Source: Escherichia ruysiae
Lineage (GTDB): Bacteria; Pseudomonadota; Gammaproteobacteria; Enterobacterales; Enterobacteriaceae
Direction: 5' to 3' (one strand)
Assembly: GCF_902498915.1 (NCBI RefSeq)
Contig: NZ_CABVLQ010000001.1
DNA: 64,000 nucleotides
Positions 8,350-17,123 of the stretch are shown piece after piece (position 1 is the first letter of the stretch; every line of letters starts with the position of its first letter). Made by a program: the position numbers and the translations under genes. The notes beneath the pieces are model-generated. The model was not told the DNA's origin. It saw only the letters and a list, made by a program, of their open reading frames with translations, and searched no databases.

Positions 8350-8979
8350 ATGCTTAAGCCAGACAACCTGCCCGTTTCATTTGGCAAAAACGATGTAGAA
8401 ATTATTGCACGAGAAACACTTTATCGCGGCTTTTTTTCATTAGATCTTTATAGGTTTCGTCATCGTCTATTCAACGGGCAAATGAGTCATGAAGTCCGCA
8501 GAGAAATTTTTGAGCGCGGTCACGCCGCAGTCTTGCTACCCTTTGACCCAGTGCGTGATGAAGTCGTGTTGATTGAGCAGATACGGATTGCCGCGTATGA
8601 CACCAGCGAAACGCCCTGGCTACTGGAAATGGTTGCCGGGATGATTGAAGAGGGGGAAAGTGTGGAAGATGTCGCCCGACGCGAAGCGATTGAAGAGGCG
8701 GGGCTGATAGTCAAACGAACCAAACCGGTGTTAAGTTTCCTGGCAAGCCCAGGCGGCACCAGTGAGCGTTCGTCAATTATGGTGGGCGAAGTGGACGCCA
8801 CGACCGCAAGCGGTATTCACGGTCTGGCTGATGAAAACGAAGATATTCGCGTTCATGTGGTAAGCCGGGAACAGGCCTACCAGTGGGTAGAAGAGGGGAA
8901 AATCGACAACGCAGCGTCAGTCATCGCTTTGCAATGGCTGCAACTGCATCATCAAGCGTTAAAAAATGAGTGGGCATAA
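8350..8979 (+). CDS. nudF: NudF, ADP-ribose/ADP-sugar pyrophosphatase
   Basis: 209 aa Nudix hydrolase that splits ADP-ribose into AMP and ribose-5-phosphate. The Nudix box spans about residues 97-119, with the GX5EX7REXXEEXG pattern and catalytic glutamates in REAIEEAG. First gene of nudF-yqiB-cpdA-yqiA-parE; yqiB begins at the base after its stop. It is divergent from tolC. Normal length for the family. Confidence 0.96.
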   Translation: MLKPDNLPVSFGKNDVEIIARETLYRGFFSLDLYRFRHRLFNGQMSHEVRREIFERGHAAVLLPFDPVRDEVVLIEQIRIAAYDTSETPWLLEMVAGMIEEGESVEDVARREAIEEAGLIVKRTKPVLSFLASPGGTSERSSIMVGEVDATTASGIHGLADENEDIRVHVVSREQAYQWVEEGKIDNAASVIALQWLQLHHQALKNEWA

Positions 8980-9402
8980 ATGAAGCGTTACACACCTGAC
9001 TTTCCTGAAATGATGCGCCTGTGCGAGATGAACTTTTCACAATTGCGCCGTTTGTTACCGCGCAATGATGCACCCGGCGAAACTATAAGCTATCAGGTGG
9101 CAAACGCACATTATCGGCTAACGATAGTGGAATCGACCCGATACACTACCCTGGTGACAATAGAACAGACTGCGCCTGCGATCAGTTACTGGAGCCTTCC
9201 GTCAATGACGGTGCGTCTGTATCATGACGCGATGGTGGCTGAAGTGTGTTCAAGCCAGCAGATTTTTCGCTTCAAAGCGCGGTATGATTATCCTAATAAA
9301 AAGTTGCATCAACGCGACGAAAAGCATCAAATTAATCAGTTTTTAGCGGATTGGTTGCGATACTGTTTAGCACATGGAGCGATGGCGATTCCGGTTTATT
9401 AG
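8980..9402 (+). CDS. yqiB: YqiB, DUF1249 protein
   Basis: 140 aa soluble protein of the DUF1249 family. The start codon directly follows the nudF stop, implying translational coupling. No signal peptide or membrane segment. No catalytic motif is recognisable; the family is conserved between nudF and cpdA across enterobacteria. Function unknown. Confidence 0.92.
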   Translation: MKRYTPDFPEMMRLCEMNFSQLRRLLPRNDAPGETISYQVANAHYRLTIVESTRYTTLVTIEQTAPAISYWSLPSMTVRLYHDAMVAEVCSSQQIFRFKARYDYPNKKLHQRDEKHQINQFLADWLRYCLAHGAMAIPVY

Positions 9403-9426
9403 CGTCGTGAAACCTAAGGACACCAT

Positions 9427-10254
9427 TTGGAAAGCCTGTTAACCCTTCCTCTGGCTGGTGAGGCCAGAGTCAGGATTTTACAAATTACCGACACTCACCT
9501 GTTTGCACAAAAGCACGAAGCCCTGTTGGGGGTAAACACCTGGGAGAGCTACCAGGCTGTGCTGGAGGCGATTCGTCCACACCAGCACGAATTCGACCTG
9601 ATTGTCGCGACAGGTGATTTAGCGCAGGATCAAACTGCTGCGGCCTATCTGCACTTTGCGGAAGGCATCGCAAGCTTTCGTGCGCCCTGCGTCTGGCTGC
9701 CGGGAAACCATGATTTCCAGCCTGCGATGTACAGCGCGTTACAGGATGCGGGTATTTCCCCGGCGAAGCGTGTGTTTATCGGTGAGCAATGGCAAATCTT
9801 GCTGCTGGATAGCCAGGTGTTTGGCGTACCGCACGGCGAATTGAGCGAGTTTCAGCTTGATTGGCTGGAGCGTAAGCTGTCTGATGCGCCAGAGCGCCAT
9901 ACGTTGCTGCTACTGCACCATCATCCGCTGCCTGCAGGCTGTAGCTGGCTCGACCAACACAGTCTGCGTAACGCAGGTGAACTGGATAATGTGCTGGCGA
10001 AGTTTCCGCACGTCAAATATCTGCTGTGTGGTCATATTCATCAGGAACTCGATCTCGACTGGAACGGGCGCCGCCTGATGGCAACGCCGTCGACCTGTGT
10101 ACAATTTAAACCACACTGTTCCAACTTCACGCTGGACACCATTGCTCCCGGCTGGCGTACGCTGGAGTTACATGCTGATGGCACGCTGACTACCGAAGTG
10201 CACCGCCTTGCGGACACGCGTTTCCAACCTGATACCGCTTCAGAAGGTTACTGA
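9427..10254 (+). CDS. cpdA: CpdA, 3',5'-cyclic AMP phosphodiesterase
   Basis: 275 aa metallophosphoesterase that hydrolyses cAMP to AMP and so dampens CRP signalling. The TTG start at 9427 is the known E. coli start for this gene and follows an AAGGA-type site. Calcineurin-like metal motifs appear in order: DTH, TGDL, GNHD, the LLHHHPLP block and GHIH. It overlaps yqiA by one base (TGATG). Confidence 0.96.
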   Translation: MESLLTLPLAGEARVRILQITDTHLFAQKHEALLGVNTWESYQAVLEAIRPHQHEFDLIVATGDLAQDQTAAAYLHFAEGIASFRAPCVWLPGNHDFQPAMYSALQDAGISPAKRVFIGEQWQILLLDSQVFGVPHGELSEFQLDWLERKLSDAPERHTLLLLHHHPLPAGCSWLDQHSLRNAGELDNVLAKFPHVKYLLCGHIHQELDLDWNGRRLMATPSTCVQFKPHCSNFTLDTIAPGWRTLELHADGTLTTEVHRLADTRFQPDTASEGY

Positions 10255-10835
10255 TGTCTACGCTTCTTTATTTACACGGTTTCAACAGCTCGCCGCGTTC
10301 TGCAAAAGCGAGCTTGTTGAAAAACTGGCTGGCGGAACATCACCCTGACGTTGAGATGATTATTCCGCAGTTGCCGCCGTATCCTTCCGATGCGGCAGAA
10401 CTGCTGGAATCCATTGTCCTGGAACATGGCGGCGATTCGCTGGGTATCGTCGGTTCATCACTGGGGGGTTACTACGCCACCTGGTTGTCGCAATGTTTTA
10501 TGCTGCCCGCAGTGGTGGTAAACCCGGCGGTGCGCCCGTTTGAATTGCTAACAGACTATCTCGGTCAGAACGAGAACCCCTACACCGGGCAGCAATATGT
10601 GCTAGAGTCACGCCATATTTACGATCTCAAAGTCATGCAGATTGACCCGCTGGAAGCGCCGGATCTTATCTGGCTGCTGCAACAGACGGGAGATGAAGTG
10701 CTGGATTACCGCCAGGCGGTGGCGTACTACGCTTCCTGCCGCCAGACTGTAATAGAAGGCGGCAACCACGCATTCACGGGCTTCGAAGATTATTTCAACC
10801 CGATCGTCGATTTTCTTGGTCTGCACCATCTCTGA
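10254..10835 (+). CDS. yqiA: YqiA, alpha/beta-hydrolase esterase
   Basis: 193 aa esterase with short-acyl thioesterase/esterase activity described for the family. It opens with LLYLHGFNSS (oxyanion region). The nucleophile elbow is GSSLGG, followed by a later Asp (QTGDEVLD) and the catalytic His (GGNHAF). It is coupled to cpdA through a one-base overlap and followed after 28 nt by parE. Confidence 0.94.
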   Translation: MSTLLYLHGFNSSPRSAKASLLKNWLAEHHPDVEMIIPQLPPYPSDAAELLESIVLEHGGDSLGIVGSSLGGYYATWLSQCFMLPAVVVNPAVRPFELLTDYLGQNENPYTGQQYVLESRHIYDLKVMQIDPLEAPDLIWLLQQTGDEVLDYRQAVAYYASCRQTVIEGGNHAFTGFEDYFNPIVDFLGLHHL

Positions 10836-10863
10836 CGATCAACTCGAATTGCTAACTTAAACC

Positions 10864-12756
10864 ATGACGCAAACTTATAACGCTGATGCCATTGAGGTAC
10901 TCACCGGGCTTGAGCCGGTTCGCCGCCGTCCGGGGATGTATACCGATACCACTCGCCCTAACCATTTGGGGCAAGAAGTTATTGATAACAGTGTCGATGA
11001 AGCACTGGCGGGTCACGCAAAACGCGTGGATGTAATTTTACATGCTGACCAGTCGTTAGAAGTGATTGACGATGGTCGCGGGATGCCGGTGGATATTCAC
11101 CCTGAAGAGGGTGTACCGGCGGTTGAACTGATTCTTTGCCGTCTGCACGCAGGCGGTAAATTCTCTAACAAAAATTACCAGTTCTCTGGCGGCCTGCATG
11201 GCGTGGGGATTTCGGTGGTTAACGCCTTGTCGAAGCGCGTAGAAGTCAACGTGCGCCGCGATGGCCAGATTTATAACATCGCGTTTGAAAATGGCGAAAA
11301 GGTTCAGGATTTGCAGGTCGTCGGCACTTGCGGTAAACGCAATACCGGCACCAGCGTGCACTTCTGGCCGGATGAAACCTTCTTTGACAGCCCGCGCTTT
11401 TCTGTTTCCCGGCTTACACATGTACTGAAAGCCAAAGCAGTACTGTGCCCCGGCGTTGAGATCACCTTTAAAGATGAGATCAACAATACCGAACAGCGAT
11501 GGTGCTATCAGGACGGTCTGAATGATTACCTGGCGGAAGCGGTAAACGGTTTACCGACACTGCCGGAAAAACCGTTTATCGGTAATTTCGCTGGCGATAC
11601 TGAAGCGGTTGACTGGGCGCTACTGTGGCTACCGGAAGGCGGTGAACTGCTGACCGAAAGCTACGTCAACCTGATCCCAACGATGCAGGGCGGTACGCAC
11701 GTTAACGGTCTGCGTCAGGGCTTGCTGGATGCGATGCGTGAGTTTTGCGAATACCGCAACATTCTGCCGCGCGGCGTGAAACTGTCGGCGGAAGATATCT
11801 GGGATCGCTGCGCATATGTGTTGTCAGTAAAAATGCAGGATCCGCAGTTTGCCGGGCAGACCAAAGAGCGTCTCTCTTCGCGTCAATGTGCGGCATTCGT
11901 TTCTGGCGTGGTTAAAGATGCCTTCACCCTGTGGCTGAACCAGAACGTCCAGGCGGCGGAACTACTTGCTGAGATGGCGATTTCCAGCGCCCAGCGTCGT
12001 ATGCGTGCCGCCAAAAAAGTGGTACGTAAAAAGCTGACCAGCGGCCCGGCGCTGCCTGGCAAACTGGCTGACTGCACCGCGCAGGATCTTAACCGTACCG
12101 AACTGTTCCTCGTGGAAGGGGACTCCGCAGGCGGATCCGCCAAGCAGGCGCGCGATCGTGAATATCAGGCGATCATGCCGTTGAAAGGTAAGATCCTTAA
12201 CACCTGGGAAGTCTCTTCCGATGAAGTACTGGCCTCGCAGGAAGTGCACGATATTTCGGTTGCGATCGGTATTGATCCTGACAGCGATGATCTTAGCCAG
12301 CTACGTTACGGCAAGATCTGTATCCTCGCGGATGCGGACTCCGATGGCCTGCACATTGCCACGCTGCTCTGCGCGCTGTTTGTAAAACACTTTCGCACGC
12401 TAGTGAAACATGGTCACGTTTACGTTGCTCTGCCACCGCTCTACCGTATTGATCTGGGTAAAGAGGTCTATTACGCGCTGACAGAAGAAGAGAAAGAGGG
12501 CGTACTTGAGCAATTAAAACGCAAGAAAGGCAAGCCGAACGTCCAGCGTTTTAAAGGTCTCGGGGAAATGAACCCGATGCAATTGCGCGAAACCACGCTT
12601 GATCCGAATACTCGCCGTCTGGTGCAGTTGACTATTGATGATGAAGACGATCAGCGTACTGACGCGATGATGGATATGCTGCTGGCGAAGAAACGCTCGG
12701 AAGACCGTCGTAACTGGTTGCAAGAGAAAGGCGACATGGCGGAGATTGAGGTCTGA
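10864..12756 (+). CDS. parE: ParE, topoisomerase IV subunit B (ATPase)
   Basis: 630 aa. The GHKL ATPase domain (about 1-215) shows DNSVDEAL, DDGRGMP and GGLHGVGISVV. A transducer domain follows. The TOPRIM domain begins at EGDSAGGSA (418-426) and contains the DADSDG metal site. With ParC it decatenates daughter chromosomes. Positions linked to quinolone resistance are wild type (L445, S458). Last gene of its operon, ended by a strong hairpin. Confidence 0.97.
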   Translation: MTQTYNADAIEVLTGLEPVRRRPGMYTDTTRPNHLGQEVIDNSVDEALAGHAKRVDVILHADQSLEVIDDGRGMPVDIHPEEGVPAVELILCRLHAGGKFSNKNYQFSGGLHGVGISVVNALSKRVEVNVRRDGQIYNIAFENGEKVQDLQVVGTCGKRNTGTSVHFWPDETFFDSPRFSVSRLTHVLKAKAVLCPGVEITFKDEINNTEQRWCYQDGLNDYLAEAVNGLPTLPEKPFIGNFAGDTEAVDWALLWLPEGGELLTESYVNLIPTMQGGTHVNGLRQGLLDAMREFCEYRNILPRGVKLSAEDIWDRCAYVLSVKMQDPQFAGQTKERLSSRQCAAFVSGVVKDAFTLWLNQNVQAAELLAEMAISSAQRRMRAAKKVVRKKLTSGPALPGKLADCTAQDLNRTELFLVEGDSAGGSAKQARDREYQAIMPLKGKILNTWEVSSDEVLASQEVHDISVAIGIDPDSDDLSQLRYGKICILADADSDGLHIATLLCALFVKHFRTLVKHGHVYVALPPLYRIDLGKEVYYALTEEEKEGVLEQLKRKKGKPNVQRFKGLGEMNPMQLRETTLDPNTRRLVQLTIDDEDDQRTDAMMDMLLAKKRSEDRRNWLQEKGDMAEIEV

Positions 12757-12784
12757 TAATCCTCCCGTCAGGAGAATAAAACAT

Positions 12785-12817
12785 AGCCCGGTATACAATC
12801 GTATACCGGGCTTTTTT
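12785..12817 (+). terminator. parE terminator
   Basis: Perfect 12-bp stem (12785-12796 with 12801-12812), tetraloop and a T-run to 12817. It sits between the convergent ends of parE and fitA and marks one edge of the accessory block. Confidence 0.88.
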
Positions 12818-12818
12818 A

Positions 12819-14960
12819 TCAAAACTCCATTTTCACCGTGAATTGCACTTCACGAGGATCGCCAATCTGGTTGCCCAGATTATTTGTGGCGATGGAAGAG
12901 GTGTAATACGTTTTATCAAACAGGTTTTTGACGTTTAATTGCAGAGTGACCGGATACTGCAATTTCATTTTGTATGCGGCGAAGGCATCGGCAACGAAAT
13001 AGCCTGGCAGATAATAGTCAGCCCCATTGGTTGCCGAACGACGGCTTACGCCATGTCCGCCACCGCCAAACGTCAGTGTGTTATTGCCTGGCATGTTGTG
13101 AATGTCATAGGTCAGGAATAGCGAACCGGTATGACGAGGAACATTCGGCAATGGTTTTCCTGCATAATCAGGATCATCCAGAACCTTAGCATCGGTATAG
13201 CCGTAGCTGGCAATGATATTAATGTTTTCAGTTAATGCTCCCGCAAGGTCGACTTCTACCCCTCTTGAACGAACGCGGCCTGCCGTTTTGGCGATGGTTT
13301 CATCACCAATACTTTCGGTATACAACACGTTACGTTTATGGATATCAAACAGCGCAATATCTGCGGTTATACCATCGAACAGCTCGACTTTTGCCCCGAC
13401 TTCGTAGGCATTAGATGATTCCGGTGGAAGATCGCCAATGTAGCTGGCAATTGACGATTGCGGCATAAATGTTTGCGAATAATTGGCAAATAAGGATACC
13501 GATGGCGTCAGTTTGTAGACCAACCCCAGTTTGGGCGTCCATTGTTCATCGCGGCTGTCAGTATTGACATTAAAAGGACGGCCTTTACCCGCATACTGCG
13601 TGTAATACTGATAGCGGATCCCAGCGACGGCAATCCAGTTATCGGTCAGATAGAGCGCATCTTGCGCATATGCTGAGTAGCTCTCTTGTTTGATCGTCTG
13701 ATCGCTGTCCGACGCCGAGACCGTTGTGCATTTGCTGGTATTGCCATAAACAGGGTTGTAGATTTTGAAATCTTTAGCGTTTTTACAGCGGATCATATCT
13801 GTGCGCAGAAGATCATAATATTCATATGACACCCCACTCAAAATTTCATTATAGAATCCAGCAATATCAACATTCCCTTGTAGATCCGCACGAGTAGAAT
13901 GCATACGCTGGGTAGATCCCTGAGTTGCATCAACACGCCGTGTCAGCGTTCCTGTCGTTGCATCATACGCGGTAACACGAGCCTGATTATCGCTGTATTT
14001 ATCCTGGCTGTAGCTGTAATCAAAGCGCGCTGTCCACTGGCTATTGAGATGATATTCTGCGTTGAGTTGCGCCAGATCGGACTGACCATCTGTAATATTA
14101 AACGGTTCGTCGAAACGTATTTTTCGATCAACGTTTACGGGCTGTTTCGTCGTAAGGTCGAAAATCGTTCCACGATCGAACGGCGTTTTATAATCCCGAT
14201 GTGAATAGAGCATGGTTACTGTTGCATTATCACCAAACCAGGTGAGTGATGGGGCAATAAATGTGCTGCGCTCTTTACCGAAATTCCGCCAGTAATCTTC
14301 ATCCTGCACTTCCCCCGTCAGGCGGTATGCCAGCTGAGTGCCTTCAATGGGACCTGTGATATCCAGTTGCCCAGTGCCTCCGCCAAAACTGGAGGACGTG
14401 GCTGATACAGAACCATGGAATGTTTTTTCCGGGCGCTTTGTCACGACGTTAATCAGTCCGCCAGGATCAAGAATGCCATACAGCGTGGAGGCCGGGCCTT
14501 TTAGCACTTCCACACGTTCTGTTGCAGCGTTGAAGCTGCGAGGAAGTACGGTTCGCAGACCGTTGGTCAGGATGGAGCCATCCCGGTTTGCGCCAAACCC
14601 ACGGCGTACAAAAGCATCCTGAGTCCCGCCTAATGTATTGGTCTGTACCACGTTACTGACGTTATAAAGCGCCTCATCCAGCGTCGTCGCATTCTGATTT
14701 TCCAGTACTTGATCGCTAACCGTATTGACCACCTGCGGAATATCCAGCATTGGCATATCGGTTAATGTCGCCGTGGAGGTGCTCAGAGGTTGATAACCAT
14801 CGGTAGCCTCAGTTGCGGTATTTGCATCCGCTGTAACAGTGATTGTTTCGCCATCTTTGGTCGTTACAGTGTCGGTTGCATGAATCATCGGTGCCGCAAA
14901 GAACAGTGAAAAGAGCGCCCGACCTTTGACTCCTGAGAATGAAGGTGTGAACTTAGCCAT
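12819..14960 (-). CDS. fitA: FitA-like TonB-dependent siderophore receptor
   Basis: 713 aa outer-membrane receptor. Signal peptide about 1-28 (MIHA-TDT), then a TonB-box-like ETITVTA, then the plug domain (about 50-160) with the typical VEVLKGPASTLYG and GGLINVVTKRP blocks. A 22-strand barrel follows, ending in the terminal aromatic F. It belongs to the siderophore receptor subfamily (FhuA/FcuA-like), so a ferric siderophore of hydroxamate type is plausible but unproven. It is divergent from a FecBCD-like importer; the set matches the fit iron-transport locus of pathogenic E. coli. ExbB/ExbD for energisation are encoded at 48.5-49.7 kb. Confidence 0.85.
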   Translation of the reverse strand: MAKFTPSFSGVKGRALFSLFFAAPMIHATDTVTTKDGETITVTADANTATEATDGYQPLSTSTATLTDMPMLDIPQVVNTVSDQVLENQNATTLDEALYNVSNVVQTNTLGGTQDAFVRRGFGANRDGSILTNGLRTVLPRSFNAATERVEVLKGPASTLYGILDPGGLINVVTKRPEKTFHGSVSATSSSFGGGTGQLDITGPIEGTQLAYRLTGEVQDEDYWRNFGKERSTFIAPSLTWFGDNATVTMLYSHRDYKTPFDRGTIFDLTTKQPVNVDRKIRFDEPFNITDGQSDLAQLNAEYHLNSQWTARFDYSYSQDKYSDNQARVTAYDATTGTLTRRVDATQGSTQRMHSTRADLQGNVDIAGFYNEILSGVSYEYYDLLRTDMIRCKNAKDFKIYNPVYGNTSKCTTVSASDSDQTIKQESYSAYAQDALYLTDNWIAVAGIRYQYYTQYAGKGRPFNVNTDSRDEQWTPKLGLVYKLTPSVSLFANYSQTFMPQSSIASYIGDLPPESSNAYEVGAKVELFDGITADIALFDIHKRNVLYTESIGDETIAKTAGRVRSRGVEVDLAGALTENINIIASYGYTDAKVLDDPDYAGKPLPNVPRHTGSLFLTYDIHNMPGNNTLTFGGGGHGVSRRSATNGADYYLPGYFVADAFAAYKMKLQYPVTLQLNVKNLFDKTYYTSSIATNNLGNQIGDPREVQFTVKMEF

Positions 14961-14979
14961 TTAGTCTGTTATCCCAAAA

Positions 14980-14999
14980 ACTCGCGGATTGTCGCGAGT
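14980..14999 (-). other. Hairpin in the fitA leader
   Basis: Seven-base arms ACTCGCG (14980-14986) and CGCGAGT (14993-14999) with a 6-nt loop, 20-39 nt upstream of the fitA start. No strong Shine-Dalgarno is visible at fitA, so leader structure could affect translation. Role is a guess. Confidence 0.3.
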
Positions 15000-15058
15000 G
15001 AAAATTGTTTCTTGTTGCTCACTAAGCACTATCCGTTTGTTATTTCGCCATCGGATAT

Positions 15059-15077
15059 GTAATTGAGAATCATTCAA
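15059..15077. promoter_or_regulatory. Fur-box-like site between fitA and fitB
   Basis: The 19-mer beginning GTAATTGAGAATCATT matches the Fur consensus GATAATGATAATCATTATC at 12 of 19 positions by eye, including the core GA-GAATCATT. It lies about 100 nt upstream of fitA. Iron repression would suit the locus. Confidence 0.5.
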
Positions 15078-15333
15078 TCATGTGGTGATGTAGTAGTAAA
15101 TGATAAATAACAAAAAATTGCCACATGTGTTTTTATGAGAGATTAATGCAATTTAGTTGTGATTAAATTATTAATATATAATGGTTTTATTTTTATCATT
15201 AAAAATATTTAACCTGTTATTTACCTTGTTTTTGTGTGGCTTTTAACTTCTTGACTACTACATTTTGTGGCGTCAAACTCTCAAAGGAGAATGAGTTTTA
15301 TTTTTGTTTGTCTTTGATTAAGTTGGCGTACAC

Positions 15334-16143
15334 GTGGCACATAACGCAAAAGGGCAGGGGCTGATCCTCGACAATGTTTCTGCCGGGTATCACAAGAAAA
15401 TCATTGTTGATGGTGTTTCTTTCTCCGTTCCCACAGAAAAAATGACCGTTCTGGTTGGGGCAAACGGTTGTGGAAAGTCGACGTTGCTCAGCACCATTGC
15501 ACGTATCTTGCAACCCATGGGCGGCTCGATATTGCTGGATGGTAAAGCGATTCACGAGCAACCAACGAAAGAGTTATCCCGCAGACTTGGGATCTTGCCG
15601 CAGTCGCCATTATTGCCAGAGGGCTTAACCGTTTATGAACTGGTGTCGCGTGGGCGCTTTCCCTGGCAAAATTTCATACGTCAATGGAGCGACGCCGACG
15701 AACAGGCGGTAGAAGAGGCACTAAAATTAACCGGTACGCAGGAGTTTGCACATTTACCGGTTGAAAAACTCTCTGGTGGGCAGCGCCAGCGATGCTGGAT
15801 TGCGATGGTGTTGGCGCAAAAGACGCCTTATATCCTGCTGGATGAACCCACAACCTGGCTTGATTTACGTTATCAGGTTGAAATTCTTGAATTATTACAT
15901 GATTTGACGTGTCATCACGGGCGTACAGTCGTTGTGGTGTTGCATGATCTGAATTTTGCCGTGAATTATGGTGATACGTTGATATTTTTACGCCAGGGAA
16001 AAGTGGTGCGTGTATTGAATGAGGGGGAGCATTGCACGCCTGAGCTGGTAAAAGCTGTCTTTGACGTTGATGTTCACGCATCAATAAATCCTCTGACGGG
16101 GAAACCGTTATTCATGCCGTTTCGTGGTGTAGAAAAAGTATGA
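15334..16143 (+). CDS. fitB: FitB-like ABC transporter ATPase (FecE/FepC type)
   Basis: 269 aa. The start is GTG at 15334; upstream in-frame codons run into a stop at once. Walker A is GANGCGKST (42-50), the ABC signature LSGGQRQRC, Walker B ILLDEPTT, and the switch histidine VLHDLN. It powers import of a ferric siderophore through the two permeases that follow. The stop overlaps the next start (ATGA). The letter assignment follows the order ATPase-permease-permease-binding protein and the literature name FitE for the binding protein; it is partly inference. Confidence 0.82.
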   Translation: MAHNAKGQGLILDNVSAGYHKKIIVDGVSFSVPTEKMTVLVGANGCGKSTLLSTIARILQPMGGSILLDGKAIHEQPTKELSRRLGILPQSPLLPEGLTVYELVSRGRFPWQNFIRQWSDADEQAVEEALKLTGTQEFAHLPVEKLSGGQRQRCWIAMVLAQKTPYILLDEPTTWLDLRYQVEILELLHDLTCHHGRTVVVVLHDLNFAVNYGDTLIFLRQGKVVRVLNEGEHCTPELVKAVFDVDVHASINPLTGKPLFMPFRGVEKV

Positions 16144-17123
16144 TGCGCGCGGGGCTGGTTACTGTATTTTTCCTCGCCTTACTGCTGGTGGGATGCGTGG
16201 TATATCCAGGGATTGGTGCCCGATTTATTGCACCACAAACGGTGTTGCAGGCATTTCTTCATTTTGAACCGCAAAACTTCGATCACAACGTAATTGTAAG
16301 ACTCCGTTTGCCGCGTTTAGCGGCAGCATTGCTTACCGGTGCTTCTCTTGGCGTTGCTGGTGCTTTATTGCAGGCTGTCATTCGTAACCCATTGGGGGAG
16401 CCACATATTTTAGGCTTAAATGCCGGAGCCGCTCTTGCTGTCGTTGCTGCCAGTGCGCTTGGGCTGGCCTTTCCGGTTGGACGCCCACTGCTGGCATCTA
16501 CGGGCGGCGCGTTATTGTTCCTGTTGATATTGCTGCTTTCCTCCGCAGGGCGTTCAGGGTTAACGCCAATGAAAGTTACTTTATGCGGCGTGGCGCTATC
16601 GGCGTTCGTGTCCTCAATAACGGCTGCAATCCTGATTCTTGACGAACAAACACTGCTGGAGATGCGGACATGGCTAGCAGGTGATTTAGCGGGGCAGGAT
16701 TGGGCGACGCTGGGTACGTCCGCCTGGTTTTCTCTGGGGGGGGTTGTGTTAGCCATTTACCTTGCGCCCTCTCTTAACATGTTGGCACTGGGTGATCGCA
16801 TGGCGCAGGGGCTGGGCGTCTCGGTACTCCGCACGCGAACATTCACTCTGCTTGCGATCGCGTTGCTCTGTGGCGCAGCCGTATCGATTGCTGGCCCCAT
16901 TGGTTTTGTCGGTCTGCTAGTACCGCAGATTGTCAGGCGTCTGGTATCAGCGGATCTGCGCGTTCTGCTCCCTCTTTCAGCTTGTGTCGGCGCGCTTTTG
17001 TTATTACTGGCAGATATTATTGCCCGGACGCTTTTCACGCCCCATGAGTTAGCGACCGGTGTCATGACGGCGTTAGTTGGTGCGCCCGTTTTTGTCATTA
17101 TGGCGACGAGGATGTTCAAATGA
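16140..17123 (+). CDS. fitC: FitC-like FecCD-family permease
   Basis: 327 aa integral membrane protein with about 9-10 hydrophobic segments. It carries FecCD/BtuC family hallmarks: the RLRLPRLAAALLTGASLGVA block, the RNPLGEPHILG segment and GFVGLLVPQIVRR near the C-terminus. It forms half of the inner-membrane channel, pairing with the next permease. ATGA overlaps join it to both neighbours. Confidence 0.83.
   Translation: MMRAGLVTVFFLALLLVGCVVYPGIGARFIAPQTVLQAFLHFEPQNFDHNVIVRLRLPRLAAALLTGASLGVAGALLQAVIRNPLGEPHILGLNAGAALAVVAASALGLAFPVGRPLLASTGGALLFLLILLLSSAGRSGLTPMKVTLCGVALSAFVSSITAAILILDEQTLLEMRTWLAGDLAGQDWATLGTSAWFSLGGVVLAIYLAPSLNMLALGDRMAQGLGVSVLRTRTFTLLAIALLCGAAVSIAGPIGFVGLLVPQIVRRLVSADLRVLLPLSACVGALLLLLADIIARTLFTPHELATGVMTALVGAPVFVIMATRMFK

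Larger units (their letters stand above)
14961..15333. promoter_or_regulatory. Divergent fitA-fitB control region
   Basis: 373 nt between divergent fitA and fitB, AT-rich from about 15080 to 15240, with no gene. It should hold promoters for both directions. It contains a Fur-like box (15059-15077) and the fitA leader hairpin. An 8-codon ORF with ATG at 15291, one base after AAGGAG, precedes the GTG start of fitB; the spacing is too short for a confident leader peptide. Confidence 0.55.

Noticed and set aside
15291..15317. 8-codon ORF before fitB as a regulatory leader peptide
   Set aside because: AAGGAG is only one base from the ATG, too close for efficient initiation, and the peptide has no iron- or amino-acid-sensing codon pattern.
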